A stretch of DNA of 64,000 bases from Raphanus sativus (taxonomy: Eukaryota > Streptophyta > Magnoliopsida > Brassicales > Brassicaceae): NCBI RefSeq assembly GCF_000801105.2, contig NC_079517.1, forward strand, positions 20,283,579-20,347,578. The letters are read 5' to 3'. A model generated the notes under the pieces. The model was not told the origin of the DNA. It saw only the letters and a program-made list of their open reading frames with translations, and did not search any database. The position numbers and the translations under genes were made by a program. Below are positions 11,386 through 24,110 of the stretch, piece by piece (position 1 is the stretch's first letter; each line of letters opens with the position of its first letter).

Positions 11386-14300
11386 CTAGATATGAGCCCG
11401 TTGCGTTGCAACGGGTTTTGTTTGATGTTTAATTTAATAAAAAGTAAAAAATAATAATTATTTTATTATAATTTTATGAATGATTTACATATTTTGTGTG
11501 AGATTTATTTTATAATTAAAAATTATTTTATGTTTTAATAATTATATATTTTTCTTATATGTACAAACACATATTCATCATATTCACAAATACTCATGTA
11601 CGACGACAACCTCATAACTAAAAAAAATTATGTTAGCATCATAAGATGTAATAATGATAATAAAAAAAATTGACTTGTATCAAGAAATTTAAATAAAATA
11701 CTCATGTAATATTTTTCACATAAATACTATTGTTTTGTAAAACTAATATATGAAAACTTAAACCTAAATATAGTGTGAAATATTTGTAGCTTCTTTTTCA
11801 TGATTGCTTAACATACAGTTATATATTAAAAAAGGAAAGTTAGTTAATTATAAGAAATTAATAAGAATACTTTTCCAATTTTCTTTTGTTTAGGTTTTGA
11901 AAAAGGAATATTATTTATTTAATAGTTAGTTTTATTCATTATTTTATTAAATAATTTATTGTACTTGTTGGATTTTATAATTCGTTTTTGTTTGATATTT
12001 TTTCTTAAAGATAATATTTATCTTTTATAATTATCTTACTTTAGTATCTTTAAAAACAAAATTATAAAAAAAACTTTTTAAGAAGATAATTAATTGCAAA
12101 TATCTTTTTACAATTGTTTTTTGTTCAGACCTAAAAAAATTACTATGAATCTTTTTAACAATATGTAACTGTAAAAAACTATATGATAGTATTTTTTTAT
12201 AAAATCCTAAAAAGAACCATAAAATACCATTTTGTAATAAAAATTTTCTTTTCTAAATCTCTTTTATATCATAAATAAAAGAGAATTGTATCATTTTTAC
12301 ACATATCACAATTTTTTAGAAAACAAATTAACAAAGAAATAATTACTTTAAAATAGGTTTTTACAATTATTTTCTTGTTTAGAATTAAAAAAAATGAAAA
12401 TTACTATCAAATATTTTAACAATATATAGTGTAAAATACTAACAATGGTAATGTTTTAATTTTCCTTTTCTTAAAATACTAAATCCTAAAATATAAATTT
12501 TAAAGACTATTTCGTAATTAAAAATTTTATTTTCTTAATCTCTTTTAAATCCTAAAAAGGGAGAATTGTATCTTATTTTTAAAACATGTCGCAATAAAAA
12601 ATTTCAAATAACTATCAAATATTTTTAACAATATATAATGTAAAATACTAAAAATGTTAATTTGTAATTGTTCTTTTCTAAAAATATTAAATCTAAATAG
12701 TACTTTAAGACTATTTTTTTAATGAGAATTTTTATTTTTCTTAATCTATTTTAAATCTTAAAAAGGAGAATTGTATCATATTTTACATATATCACAATCT
12801 TAAAAATTTATGATACATGCCGCAATCATGTTAATTATTATCTTTGAAGAACCAAGTTTTATATAAACAAAAATTATTATCTATAATATTATAAACATAT
12901 TATTTGTTCTAAAACGAAATTAGTATTAAATAAATTATTTGATAAACCTTTTTTCTTTAGGATTATTAAAAAGGAATTTTTCTAAAAATTCCCTGTTAAA
13001 TAATTTTAGAAATTAATTTTTACTGATAAATTAATTTTAAAATTATTTATTCGAATTATTTTTCTATTTTCTTAGTATGTATATATTTTAATCTTGAAAT
13101 ATTCTAACACATGTCACAATATTAAAAAGAAAATTAATATTAAATAACCGTTGGTAATTATATTTTTTAAGATTTAAAAAAGAAAAATTATTATTGAATA
13201 ATATTTATAATTATTTTTGAAAATACAATATTAAAATTATTATAATTTTTCTCATTTTCCATTTTAACAATTCTACACAAAAGATTATTTGATAGTAATT
13301 TCTTTTAAAATAATTATAAGTATTGTCTAAAAACGAATTTTGAAAAATGTAAATTTAAAAAATTTAATAGTAAAAAGTAACTTTAAAAGTTCTAATAGTA
13401 ATTGGTTTAGAAATATTACTTTTAAAAAATCTTGAAAAAGGATTTGAAAAATAATTTGTAAAAGATTTAAAAGATATTATTATATAAATTTGTTTTTTAA
13501 TTAAGTAGATTTTAGTATCATGTTTATCATCAAATTCTTAAAATAAATATTAAATAAAATTTTATTATTCTCTTTAATCAGAATTGTTTTTAAAAAGGAA
13601 AAAAATTCTATGTATGTTAGGATTTTAAAAAGTAAAAAGAAAAATTAAAAACCTATTTTATTAATTAAGAAAAATAAAATTATTATCACATATCTCTTAA
13701 AAGTTTATAATTAACATGATCGTGACACATGACAATCTTATTATATATTTTAAGATTGTGACATGTGCTCTTTTTTTTAATACTGAGGAAAAATTAATTT
13801 CATAATAATTTTTTTTACAAAACAGTATTTGATGATGAACCTGATACTAAATATTATTTAATTAACAAAAAAAAATTGTAAAAACAATAGTGATATGAAC
13901 TGTAAAATAGTAATTATAAAAATATTAAGGAGTAACTTGAAATAATTATTTGATACTAATATAATTTTCTTAAACTCTAAACAGAAAATTATTGTAACAG
14001 ATTATATGATAATATTTGTATTTTTAAGAAATTCTAATTAAGAAAGATTTATAAAATATAATATTTTCCATTTTTAAATCTTAAAAAAAATTTAGAAACT
14101 TATTAAAAGGAAAATTACCTTTTTCAAAATTAATTTTAGACAATAACTATAATTATTTTAAAGGAAAATTACTATCAAATAATTTTTTGCTTAGGATTGT
14201 GAAAATGGAAAATTACTATCAAATTATAATAATTTTAAAGGAAAATTATTATCAAATTACATTTTTTAAAATCCATTTTTATCTTAGTATATATATAATT

Positions 14301-14940
14301 TTGATCATCATATATTTTAACATGTCTTATTATATAAAAGGAAAATTACTATCGAATAATATTTTGTAATTATTTTTTGTTTAGGATTTAAAAAAGAAAA
14401 AAAATACTATTAGATAATAGTTATAATTATTTTTAACAAAAATTATTGTTGTTATTATCTTTGTATATAACTTTTAATTATGAGCTAGATTCACACATGT
14501 CACAATCTTAAATTTATATTTGCCATGTGTCGCGAACATATTAATTACAAAGATTTGAATAAATGAAAATTAACATTAATGAGCCTTTTACATTTTTGGT
14601 TTAATAATTATTATTTTTAAATCGTTGTTAAGTGACAATTGTTTTTGGTTATGACCTTTTAAATTAGGATTTGAATAAAGAAAAATTAGCATTATTTAAT
14701 ATTTCTTTACAGTTGTTTTTCTATTTCTTTCATAGTTATTTTTTACTTTTTATTTACTTTTACTTTTTAAATTGTTTTTATATGTAAATAATTTTTTTGG
14801 TTTAATCTTTAAAAAAGATAAGATTGATTTTATTTACTTATATGTATTTTAACACATGTCACAATCTTAAAATTATAATTGCCATGTGTCACGATCATGT
14901 TAATTAGTAACTTTGAAAAACCAAGCTTTATATAATAAGA
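11386..14940 (-). mobile_element. non-autonomous Helitron, nested
   Basis: The plus strand reads A^CTAG at the left and GA^T at the right, so the element runs on the minus strand. Its 3' end carries the hairpin CCCGTTGCAACGCAACGGG followed by CTCATATCTAG. Its 5' end is TCTTATTATATAAAGCTTGG. Length 3555 bp. No protein-coding content; the interior is very AT-rich and built of degenerate repeats (separate entry). Confidence 0.6.
12760..14940. repeat. degenerate AT-rich internal repeats of a Helitron
   Basis: The phrase ACATGTCACAATCTTAAA, followed by ATGTGTCGCGATCATGTTAATTA-like text, recurs in decayed form near 12780-12850, 13105-13125, 13700-13770 (partly inverted), 14485-14550 and 14855-14930. 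Between them the phrase GTTTAGGATTTAAAAAAG with AAAATTACTATCAAAT also recurs many times. The spacing is irregular. No function is apparent. Confidence 0.6.
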
Positions 14941-15229
14941 TTCTTTTGTTTTTATGGTGTGTTTCAAAATAAATATCATATCAAGTTACTTATATATTTT
15001 TTTTTGTTGATTATCTTTTTATCATAAGTATATAATTCTCGTGTCATCTATAGTATATAAAAGTATATGTTCCATTTACTGGTTCACATGCTATATATTA
15101 TGTAACTTAAAAAAACACATTCAATATATTAGAGATAAATATATGTTTGACAGAGATCATTAAACATACAACTATGTTAGGTTCAATGATAACCTAAATT
15201 CAATTAGGAAACGAAACCCTCTCTCAATA

Positions 15230-15332
15230 TTGCTTGATGTTTAGGCAGAAGTTCATTGTACTTTATTTGAAAATAAGACTTCTCTGCTTGAAGACTCTCA
15301 TAGTCAGAGACTGAAGGAACTCCAAACTTTTT
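15230..15332 (-). pseudogene. captured exon of an unidentified gene
   Basis: On the minus strand an acceptor (TTCATTCAG) is followed by an open exon reading KKFGVPSVSDYESLQAEKSY, then FQIKYNELLPKHQAILRE. Composition and codon use stand out from the AT-rich surroundings, and the peptide looks like a helical or coiled segment of a conserved protein, but I cannot name the source gene. It lies between two nested Helitrons, in the same orientation as the captured pieces at 20240-22590. Confidence 0.5.
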
Positions 15333-15542
15333 CTGAATGAATATGAAGCCAAAACCATAGAAAGACCGTAACCAAAACTACTCAAGATATGATTTCCAAC
15401 AACCAAAACCAAATTATATAGTAGCAATGCAAGATTTTAAATAAACTACCAAAAACTGCGATATGGAAAGGCCAAAAGGGTGTCAAATTACCCCTATCAA
15501 TTTGTATAAACAAATTCTTTTACTTGTCTTTCAACAAAGGAA

Positions 15543-18500
15543 CTAGGTAGGACCTGCGCCTTGCGCAGGGTGAGATTGGTTTCTAAAATTTTAATTTAAT
15601 TTTAACATATGTTCTAAATTTGTAAACATAGTTTATGAATCGGTTATGTAATAACATTCTCAACATATTTTTGTTCATAATTATTAACTACAGATGATAG
15701 ACATTTATTTTTAACTACGGATGATAGACATATATTTTTAATTTTCATCTATCTCTTCGTTCGAAAGGTACGTAGCGACCTTTTGTATACATTACACTAC
15801 TTGAGTGATTTTTGTTCGTTAATGAAATAATAAACCAAACTTTCATTCCGGTTTGGTCTTCTGACCAGTGTCTTTGTTCTATTTAATTTTGGTTTGTGTA
15901 GATCTATCTGAGGGAGCTTTGAACAAATCAGTAACAAAAAATCAAATACAAATCCCAAGACAATCTGAAGCACTGACTGGAATCAATCAAATCTTTGATA
16001 GGTAACATTAGTTTACGTGTATTTTTGTATTGAAAATAGTTAAACTATAGATAGACTACCATCGAAAATAGTTACATGATACGATTCTATAGGTTCTATA
16101 GTATAAAGAGAAGAACATTATGCATAACTGAGATCATGATATTGAGTTTTAGGTTAATTGGCAAATATAATTAAATAATATGATTTTGTGGTTCTATAGT
16201 ATATCATTTATTAGGTTCGTGAATGTAAAATATTATACCATAAAAGGATAACCAAATATCTATATTATTAAAACTGAATTACATTTCAGTTTTGTTTAGA
16301 AACATAGATAGTAATATTAAAAAAAAAAATTATGTTTGGAAATAGGTATAGCATTCGGTCGTTTTTTGCTTCCTTCGCTAATGTCATTTTTCGTAATTTC
16401 AGTATCACACGGTTTTAACCAAAATCGAAATCAATAAAATATACATTATCAGTTAACTTACCATGTTTATCTGCTAACCAACTGGTTTGTTTAACTAAAC
16501 AATTAAAAAAAATATCGTGTACAGAAAGTCATTTTAGATATGGAAACAACTAAAATTTGACTTAAGCGTATATCTCGAAAAAAATATTATTAAATTTGAA
16601 TCAAAAGTGGATAAATATCCAAACAAATTTATCATTCTGGTATCTAAATAACCAGAACCAAACATGATCTGATCGAAATATTTCGGATATTCGAATGTAT
16701 TTGAATCATATATACTTGAATATGTTATCTATTTCTATAGTTAATATCCAAGATATAAGCTATCTTAAAGTTGACTAAAATATTTGAAATATAAAAAAAC
16801 ACCAAAAATACTTAAAATATATATTTCTTCTCCATCCAAATATTCAAGTTAAACATATTTTTAATTTAGGTAATTTTGCTTACATTACTCAAATTTACAT
16901 GTTATAGTATTTTTATTTTTAGATTTAGGAAAATTTAAAGTATATAAATTTAAAAATAGTTTAAACGGGTTATCCGGACCCGCAAAGATCTGAATTAAAC
17001 CGGAATCAAAATTTATAAATAGCCGAACAGAGCTAGAATCTTTAAACTCAAAAATCTCAAACCCGAATAAATTTTAACGAAATTCGAATGGGTACCCAAA
17101 TACCCACCCCTAGCTTAGTCAATATAAAATGATCAAATATTACAAATATATAATTAAGTATAAATAAATGAAAACTAAAACTGAAAACTAATACCTGTGC
17201 GGTCCTACGGATCAAGATCTAGTAAATGTTAAATGTGAGTCTTCTATGTGAGGGGCATATTGTGTAGACAGGCTTCAAATCGCCAACAAATTAAATCCAA
17301 ACTTGCCATTTATTTAAGTACTGGATCTCAAAAAAAGTTAGAGACAAAAGAATAGAGAGAAGATGATATCATTGAAGCACTTCCATCACTTATATTTATA
17401 TAAGTTTCAAATTATTTCTTTATTAAATGAGATCAATATATCAAATATACGCTCGATGATACTGATTGGCAAATTGCAAGTTAAGATTTCTTCAAATGTT
17501 TTTGTTTTCGGAAGTTGATAAATACGGCTGAATACTGTTTTAGGTTAATATTAAACATTTGAATCAAGGATTTCGTTTGTGATGCAAATATTAAGAAGGT
17601 AGTATAGATAACGGCAATCAGCACTAAATTTATCTCCATATAAAATTTTGTGATTGCAATCAAGACTTTCCATATACAATACAATATTGACCTAAATAAT
17701 AATCTAAATTTGCGTGGAGATCAATATATTGATAAAAAATATCACTCACTTATATTCTAAATCATAAATGCATTAAATTAAAGATCATAACTTGCAAATC
17801 ACGATTATGAATTGATACCATAAAGTGTATCATTTACATTTAAATATATAGAAATTTGATTTCAAATAAATTAGTTTATCTGTGAAAATATTTCAACTTA
17901 AATTGTTCTTATATTTTTAATGTTGGAAATTAATATTCTATTTTCTGTAATTTAATTTTTGTTTGCATTGTAAAATAAAAATCACTATAAGAAAATACAT
18001 ATACAAAAACTACAAAAGAGATTTTGCAGGTACAAAAAATATTATAACAGGGGTTTACTTCTTTTTTTTGAACTAATAATAATGATGAACTAACGTAACT
18101 AATCGATTATTTCATTAGTTTATACCAGTACATATAAAATCCAGAAGACGAACCTTCAATGGTTGTTAAATATGTCCCAAAACTATGGAGTTTATTACTC
18201 TTTCAATATTTCTTACCTTCTTTTGTTTCCGAAATTATACCTGCGAAATCTCTTTTGTAGTTTTTATAATATTTATAAACTAATCGATTATTTCATTTCA
18301 ATGAAATATTTAGCAACAAAATAAAACAAACTAAACAATGGACAATAAATAACTAAAAATAACGCTTTCAATAGTTTAGTCCTGGCAAGATAATTTAAAC
18401 GGTACATAGTTCATCAATTAGAATCTTAAGATCAAATGCTAAAAACAACAATGGTACAAATCAAAATATGAATGATACGTTGCAAAGGCTTTATTATTCA

Positions 18501-20000
18501 GAAACTGATAACCAAAATAAAATTCGAATTAATATGCAACTCACATGAAAAGGCTCTTCTTGGTATCCTGAAAAACAAATCCTGTCAATGTAGTTTGTGT
18601 AAGCAAACATAGAAGTAAAATAATTAACAGATGAAAATGTTCATATATGCTTACTTGTTTTTGAAGGCTTCTATTTCTAGGAGTTCAGGGTCAAACAAAA
18701 TGTGAGAACATGAAGCTCCTCGTCTATTTGAAGTCACCTGCTTATATATTTGAATCAAAAAGAGAAATCAAATCCTTTTTATCCTTGTTTCAGAAAAGGA
18801 TCAAACTAAGAAACCAAAACCTTTTTAAATGTCGCATTTTGTCCTCCTGCAAAAATTTACCATATGAAAGTGTTAGTTGTTTGGTTAGACAAGGCTAAGT
18901 TGATATAGAGCATATTGCAATAAACTAAAAAAAACTTATTTTTGCATCCATAAAAAAATATTATAAAAGTTTCTACACCTTTAGCCTAGTATTGCTTCCA
19001 AAAACTTTTTACATCTCTTTTTCACCTTTGAAATGTTTCAACTCAGATATTGAGTGCATATAACTCATTTTTTGTTAGATTGCATACCGGTTCGAACTTG
19101 GTTGGTAATGATGCTGAGTAAATGAGTTTAGAAGGTCATATATAGTCAGGCAACTTAGGGTTTAGGCACACAAGAATTATCAGAAACAGATATTGAGTAG
19201 TTTACCCAAAATTTACGCTATTACTATATTTAACTACACGCATTATCGCCTTCCAAAATTTGGTTAGTACTATATTTTCGAACCTAATATAGGAAACAAT
19301 ATTCAATACGATATTTGACCAAATATTAAGTGTATAGTATAAACTTAAAATGATAACCATTTCTGTGGAGGATTTGGCATAAATTACGGTTATATTAAAT
19401 AACATACTAAATTAGTTTAAAATTTATTGCAGTTTTCATATATTAAATACGGTTATAATAAAATGACTTCTGATACATTATATGACTTCTGATACATTAT
19501 AAAAAATGTTTAGTTTACTTTTAATAAAATGGTTTCTGATACATCTTGCATTGAAAAAAAAAACAAATATTAAATTTTACAACATTATACTACATAATTG
19601 CGTAATACATTATATGGCAATGATCTATGGTAACCTTATATATGGCAATATATTTTGATAGAAAAGGAAATCATGGAATGAGTTAATGGGAAATAGAATT
19701 AAGAGAAATAGTAATGATCTTTGACTTTCCTTAAACATGAAATGATGAAATCGGACATATCTTTGACTTTCCTTTTTACACGAAATCGTCCAATTATTCA
19801 TTTTGAACTATAATGTATATGAGGAAATTCGAGTGGTACCACAATGACATTTCTTTGTAATTTCTCTAGTGAATCAAGGGTGATTTTATATATGAGGTGA
19901 GAGTGAATATGGTGCTGACACGTCAGCATGGCACTCATGTAAATAACTTACACATTTAAGGTTACTCTTTAAAAATGCTTCTCGATTAATAAGAAGGGGA
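15543..20000 (-). mobile_element. non-autonomous Helitron with another Helitron inside
   Basis: Plus strand: A^CTAGGTAGGACCTGCGCC at the left and AAGAAGGGGA^T at the right. The minus-strand 3' end has the hairpin CCTGCGCAAGGCGCAGG before CTAG. The minus-strand 5' end, TCCCCTTCTTATTAATCGAG, resembles that of the Helitron at 39569. Length 4458 bp, including 964 bp of nested Helitron. No coding sequence recognised; two short open frames (17481-17684 and 18710-18898) have no family resemblance. Confidence 0.6.
16259..17222 (+). mobile_element. short non-autonomous Helitron, nested
   Basis: 5' end TCTATATTATTAAAACTGAA after an A. 3' end CCTGTGCGGTCCTACGGATC, then AAGATCTAG before a T. Length 964 bp, no coding content. 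It lies within the minus-strand Helitron 15543-20000, so it is the younger of the two. Confidence 0.6.
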
Positions 20001-20239
20001 TTTGATGAAATCATACAAATGACCCCTATAATATATAGTTGGAATCAAATTGACCTCATTAGAAGATCTGGTTGGGTCCACCACTGTCTCTGAGGTTCCA
20101 CACGGCCTTGCTCTCTGCACATATTGTTAAACTCAGCATTTGATATTCCATATGACCAGTAAGAGTCTGAGGGTAGCAGCTAAAACAATGTTTCAAGATA
20201 TACAAAATTGTTCATATGTAAAATATTAGAATAGTCACA
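20001..20239. other. non-coding flank of the captured TOPLESS piece
   Basis: Short stretch between the end of the Helitron at 20000 and the last recognisable TOPLESS-like exon. The minus strand may continue that exon region, but no conserved peptide could be read. Confidence 0.3.
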
Positions 20240-21495
20240 TGTGTTGTTTGAAGAACCCAAGCCTATAGGACCTGCAGATGAAGAACGATGAGGTGCCATA
20301 GATGGATTAGCCATCCATCCTGAAAGAATAGCTGCGACACTTGGAGAAGGCTGAAACAGCTGTCGAAAAAACATGGGGCAACACTTGAGCATAAAACAAA
20401 CGGATCTACATAGAGTGGTAAGGAAACATAAAATTGAGAAAACACAGTATTATTGAGAACCCCACCCATAAAATTGTCTGTAACAGGGGCTGAAGCTAGC
20501 GGTCGGTTGGTTGCAAGTATGGTCTATAGATAGAGATCTGATGTCAGGATTCTGTATAGGATTATTAAATTCCTTCAACTCCCTGCCAGTTTAAACTTTG
20601 AGAAATTTCAAGAAATACCTATGTTTAATTATTTGAGAAAAATGTGTGTTTATACTAAAAAAATAGAGAACAGAAAATTATCAAGCACCTTTTGATTCAT
20701 TTAGCATCTATCACCTTATTAAGTTTATGTTAAGATTGCTACCTATAAACTCTGTAAATCAACCTTAACGTCTTCCAATGAATCCAACTCTTGTATTACT
20801 AATCAATGATACAATTACAACCAGAGTAGTCTCAAGAAGATATCGGATTGGTCCCATCAACTTCTCAATATGAATCCTCCATGAGAGGATCGCCTCAAGA
20901 CCTCACGATCTCACACTAATCTCCAGTTGTAAACGCATAAACTCCAACGAAGAAGAAAACAATCTATTTAAAGCTTCAGCTTCCTCTAACAGAAAACCTT
21001 CTGCTTCAGTTCGAGTGATTCCACGTCAGCAATCTCTGGTTTCTTCCTTTGACTCTTTGACCGGACGTATCAGTTCACAAACAAACACCCACCCCTTGCC
21101 AACTTTGTATCCCCGTAGGTGGAGAGTTGCACACTGGCTCTGAAAATTGATGTGAGAATGAATAATAATTATTCTCGATAATACCTACAAATGTTGTAAG
21201 GGGTCATATAGTTATATATGCGAACCTTTCCAGTATCAAAGCCTTAGAGGTAGGGTAATTTCTTGGAAGAGATCTTCATTGGAAGCTGCAAACATCTTCA
21301 GATGCTTGACCAAAATGGCCATGACTGTTCCACGATCACACCTACAGATAAAAAGAAATGTAGTGAGACACATACCACATAGCTTAGCTAAAACTAAGCT
21401 TGAAGATACTTCTCCACCTTGTCCCACTCACCCTGAGTCACCAATTCTTCAAAGTAACGCATGATGAAGTAATAACAAAACTCTGATTCCTCTAG
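20240..21495 (-). pseudogene. TOPLESS/TPR-family corepressor fragment
   Basis: Four exon pieces occur in family order on the minus strand. About 21492-21410: ESEFCYYFIMRYFEELVTQG then EWDKVEKYL (LisH/CTLH region). About 21346-21236: MAILVKHLKMFAASNEDLF then QEITLPL (CTLH). About 20520-20455: HTCNQP, then after a one-base frame shift ASAPVTDNFMGGVLNN. About 20350-20240: QPSPSVAAILSGWMANPS then MAPHRSSSAGPIGL (proline-rich linker). Known: TPL/TPR proteins are Groucho-like transcriptional corepressors with LisH-CTLH, linker and WD40 repeats. Here the start, much of the CTLH and all WD40 repeats are missing, frames are broken, and an LTR sits between pieces. It is a captured, dead fragment, not a gene. 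Confidence 0.75.
20728..21087 (-). mobile_element. LTR (3' LTR or solo-like) of a copia-type retrotransposon
   Basis: A 360-bp block starts TGTT and ends AACA on both readings (minus strand TGTTTGTTTGTGAACTG to AGCAATCTTAACA). Just upstream on the minus strand is a purine tract AAGGGGTGGG like a polypurine tract, followed by about 70 bases that may be internal sequence. No matching 5-bp flanking duplication was found, so it is a truncated 3' end rather than a clean solo LTR. It interrupts the TOPLESS-derived fragment. Confidence 0.5.
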
Positions 21496-21545
21496 TCGCC
21501 AAGTAACGACCATCAGAGTTAACAGCTAAAGCACCTACAATAATA
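21496..21545 (-). pseudogene. WD40-like exon fragment
   Basis: The minus strand reads ALAVNSDGRYLATR, a WD40-blade phrase, fused directly to the TOPLESS LisH/CTLH piece. It is too short to name its source. Its abutment to unrelated exons marks the region as a chimera of captured pieces. Confidence 0.4.
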
Positions 21546-21699
21546 ACAAACAGCAATCATGAATACAAAATGAAAGGATTCAGCAGAGACTCCGGACTTC
21601 AGAACCAATGAACAATACTTGCTGCAAGATATATCATAACGTAACTGAACAATCAAAATACTTGATAAGGTAAGAGAGGTGTTAAGTGGATAATATTAC

Positions 21700-22590
21700 C
21701 CTTTAGAGACGCATCCCTTAAGGAAAGCAGATTGCTTCCTACTGTTTGAGGCGTAGTTCATGTCTGGTAGCTCTTTATTATACAACTTGAGCACTTGCTG
21801 ATTCGAAGAAAACAACAGTGCTTATGTGCAAAAAAGATCAAAAATTTAAACTTGGTTTGGTGAGAATACAACTAACCTGGAGATGGGTCTTGGTGAAATC
21901 ACCTTCGTCCCGAGGATTGATAAGAAGAAACATGTCTTGTCAGCACCAAGATTCTTGTTTTCCTGGATAAAAGAGAGAGATTTCAAACCGATGAGGAGTC
22001 TATAAACTTGACGTCGAGATTGATTTGCTAGCAATTATGAAACAAAAAGAAACCTTAAGAGCCTTCAAGAATTTGGAAGTACCACTCTGAGAAATGGTTC
22101 CAAGACAGACAGTCTATAAGTTCTTCCTTTGTAACCACCATCTCCAAGCAAAGCAGGCTCTGTCACACTCAAGAACCTCAGCTTATCAAAGCATCACTTG
22201 CATTACTGTAAACATATACAAAATACACAGTCAATCAATTCTTGTGACTACATAAGCTATGAACAATCAAATTCAACAATCTGCTCACCTGCCAGTGATA
22301 AAGTCTCAAACTTTCACATTCATTTCAAGTTCCCATGACTAAAAATAAAAACTTTAGTAGAAACGAACCTCAGCTTGGCACTCGAACTTCTCGAGGTCCC
22401 AGCTACATGAAGCGGCGGTTCTTAAACCACCACCACTGCGAGGAAGAAACACACAATTAACATACACAAGGAAGAGACTTTAACAGAAGGGTTCAAAAAT
22501 AACACGTAGTCTGAGGATACTCGCAGGTCGCAGGGCGTCTTGCTGGTCTTACCGTCGCTGGAGACTTGAAGAGTTGCCGGTGGGTTTCAT
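21700..22590 (-). pseudogene. captured 5' part of an unidentified multi-exon gene
   Basis: Minus strand, from the 5' side: a start at 22590 (MKPTGNSSSLQR) followed by a GTAAGA donor; SGGGLRTAASCSWDLEKFEC near 22440-22370; FLSVTEPALLGDGGYKGRTY near 22190-22120; DMFLLINPRDEGDFTKTHLQ near 21945-21877; QVLKLYNKELPDMNYASNSR then KQSAFLKGCVSKG near 21797-21701, ending at a donor. The 22600-22822 stretch looks like the native leader and promoter. The last two peptides remind me of plant proteins with a GNAT-type acetyltransferase end, but I could not confirm this. Frames do not connect cleanly, so it is treated as a fragment. Confidence 0.5.
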
Positions 22591-22914
22591 CGCGATGAGT
22601 AGAGAGAATCTTATAAACTTCGATGGAAACCTAAGATAGGAAATGAGATTTATAAACATAAAAAAACAGAGAAGAAGGTGAAAGAATCCATTGAATGAGT
22701 TTAATCAAGGTTTGATTAGAGCAGAGTTATGTGGTGAATTACTCATCGAAACGGATTTGGAGAGATAAGAACTGGAAAAAGGTGGAATTCGAAAGAACGT
22801 GAAGAAAAATTAGGGTTCCAAATCTATACTATAATGAGGCACTTGAGGCACTCCTGAAGCGACACGTCAGCGTTTTCGTGGGGCCCACTTTAAAAAAATG
22901 TTAAAAAGTGTTAA

Positions 22915-22978
22915 ATCCATGGTTTGAACCCAGGTTACTAAGATATACCTTTTACCACTTATACCATTGAACCAATTG
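22915..22978 (-). other. tRNA-like sequence
   Basis: On the minus strand, GGTTCAATGGTATAAGTGG (A-box-like) is followed by CCTGGGTTCAAACC (B-box). The acceptor stem does not close. Probably a tRNA-derived relic just inside the Helitron's 5' end. Confidence 0.35.
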
Positions 22979-23331
22979 ATAATTTAAACATTGATGGCCG
23001 ATACGAATATATATTTATGAAGGTTGAAAGCCATTACTTCTTGGGCTTTCTCTGAGGGCAGGCCTGTAAATGTATTATGGAATTCATTTTTGAATGAGCT
23101 TCAACACGTTATATTAAGAAATAGCTTAAGTTTGCAACAATTATAGTTTTCTCATATTGTAAACAGTCATTGTTTAACATGAGTTAGAATTCTTTTCATC
23201 ATTGTATCGGACTGAGTTATAGAGTTGCGCCGTTTGTCTGTTCGTAATTTTTTTTTTACCGGTGAACTATTCATCTCCCCATCTTAAACCGCTTGATCAT
23301 AAATATTTCTGATTTGTAGCCCCTCTGTAAA

Positions 23332-23335
<4 letters not shown>

Positions 23336-23367
<32 letters not shown>
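23336..23367. repeat. AT dinucleotide microsatellite
   Basis: Uninterrupted alternating TA run inside the Helitron, upstream of the RPA-like exon. Confidence 0.95.
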
Positions 23368-23370
<3 letters not shown>

Positions 23371-23446
23371 TTTCATCTTTGATTAACCCAATCTGCATCT
23401 CCACATAAATCATTGATTCCTCTTAACTTTAATCATCTTCTAGAAA

Positions 23447-24110
23447 ATGTCTCGCTCCGCCTCTCCAGTTTCTCAAACCAGCGTCACCGGCGTCTGTCAC
23501 TCAACCTTCGAGTTTCTCCTTATTGGTCGTAGTAGTCAGAGCATTGTCGCTGGCCTCCTCCGCTTTTGGGATTCCTTGAAATTCAAGAAAGACAGTGAAT
23601 TTATGGTAAGTTAATATTTGATATATCACATTTATTTGATATAATTGTTTTTAATTGATTTCCTGATTATTTGTTGAATAATTTATTTGCAAATTTTGTG
23701 ATTCATGGATTTATTCCCGTCGGATGTGCTAATCATTACATGCCATCTTTGAAAGCCGGTTCGTGAAAATTGATCGTTTTGAGATTGTTAGGTGCTCAAA
23801 CATGTACAAGATAACTGATCATCAATTCTTCATTCCATCAACCATTATTGATGAAGTCATCACGAGTGCTCCTGAGATCAATCTCCAGTCATGATTAGGC
23901 TGTTCGACAATCTCCAAATGATTGCAAACACAAACCTCAAACTTCCATGTATATTATCATATTACATATGGGTATATATTATGTTTTGATATTATAAATG
24001 ATATTTAAACTCACATGTGGTTGGGCAAATCCGTTCTGTCCAGGGCTCTGACCTCACAAAAGAAACAACTCGAGTATCCGTATCCTCTATGACCAGTCAG
24101 CAATAATCAA
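23447..24110 (+). pseudogene. replication protein A (RPA70)-like remnant in a Helitron
   Basis: Exon 1 starts at ATG 23447 (MSRSASPVSQTSVTG) and reaches SIVAGLLRFWDSLKFKKDSE before a GTAAGT donor at 23606. The next exon (about 23710-23890) reads GFIPVGCANHYMPSLKAGS, then after a small deletion VKIDRFEIVRCSNMYKITDH. It continues with DNLQMIANTNLKLP and, after an insertion, QIRSVQGSDLTKETTRVSV near 24010-24090. These are the OB-fold phrases of the RPA1-like proteins that plant Helitrons commonly carry (single-stranded DNA binding). Frame breaks and missing C-terminal OB folds show it is not functional. Confidence 0.75.
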
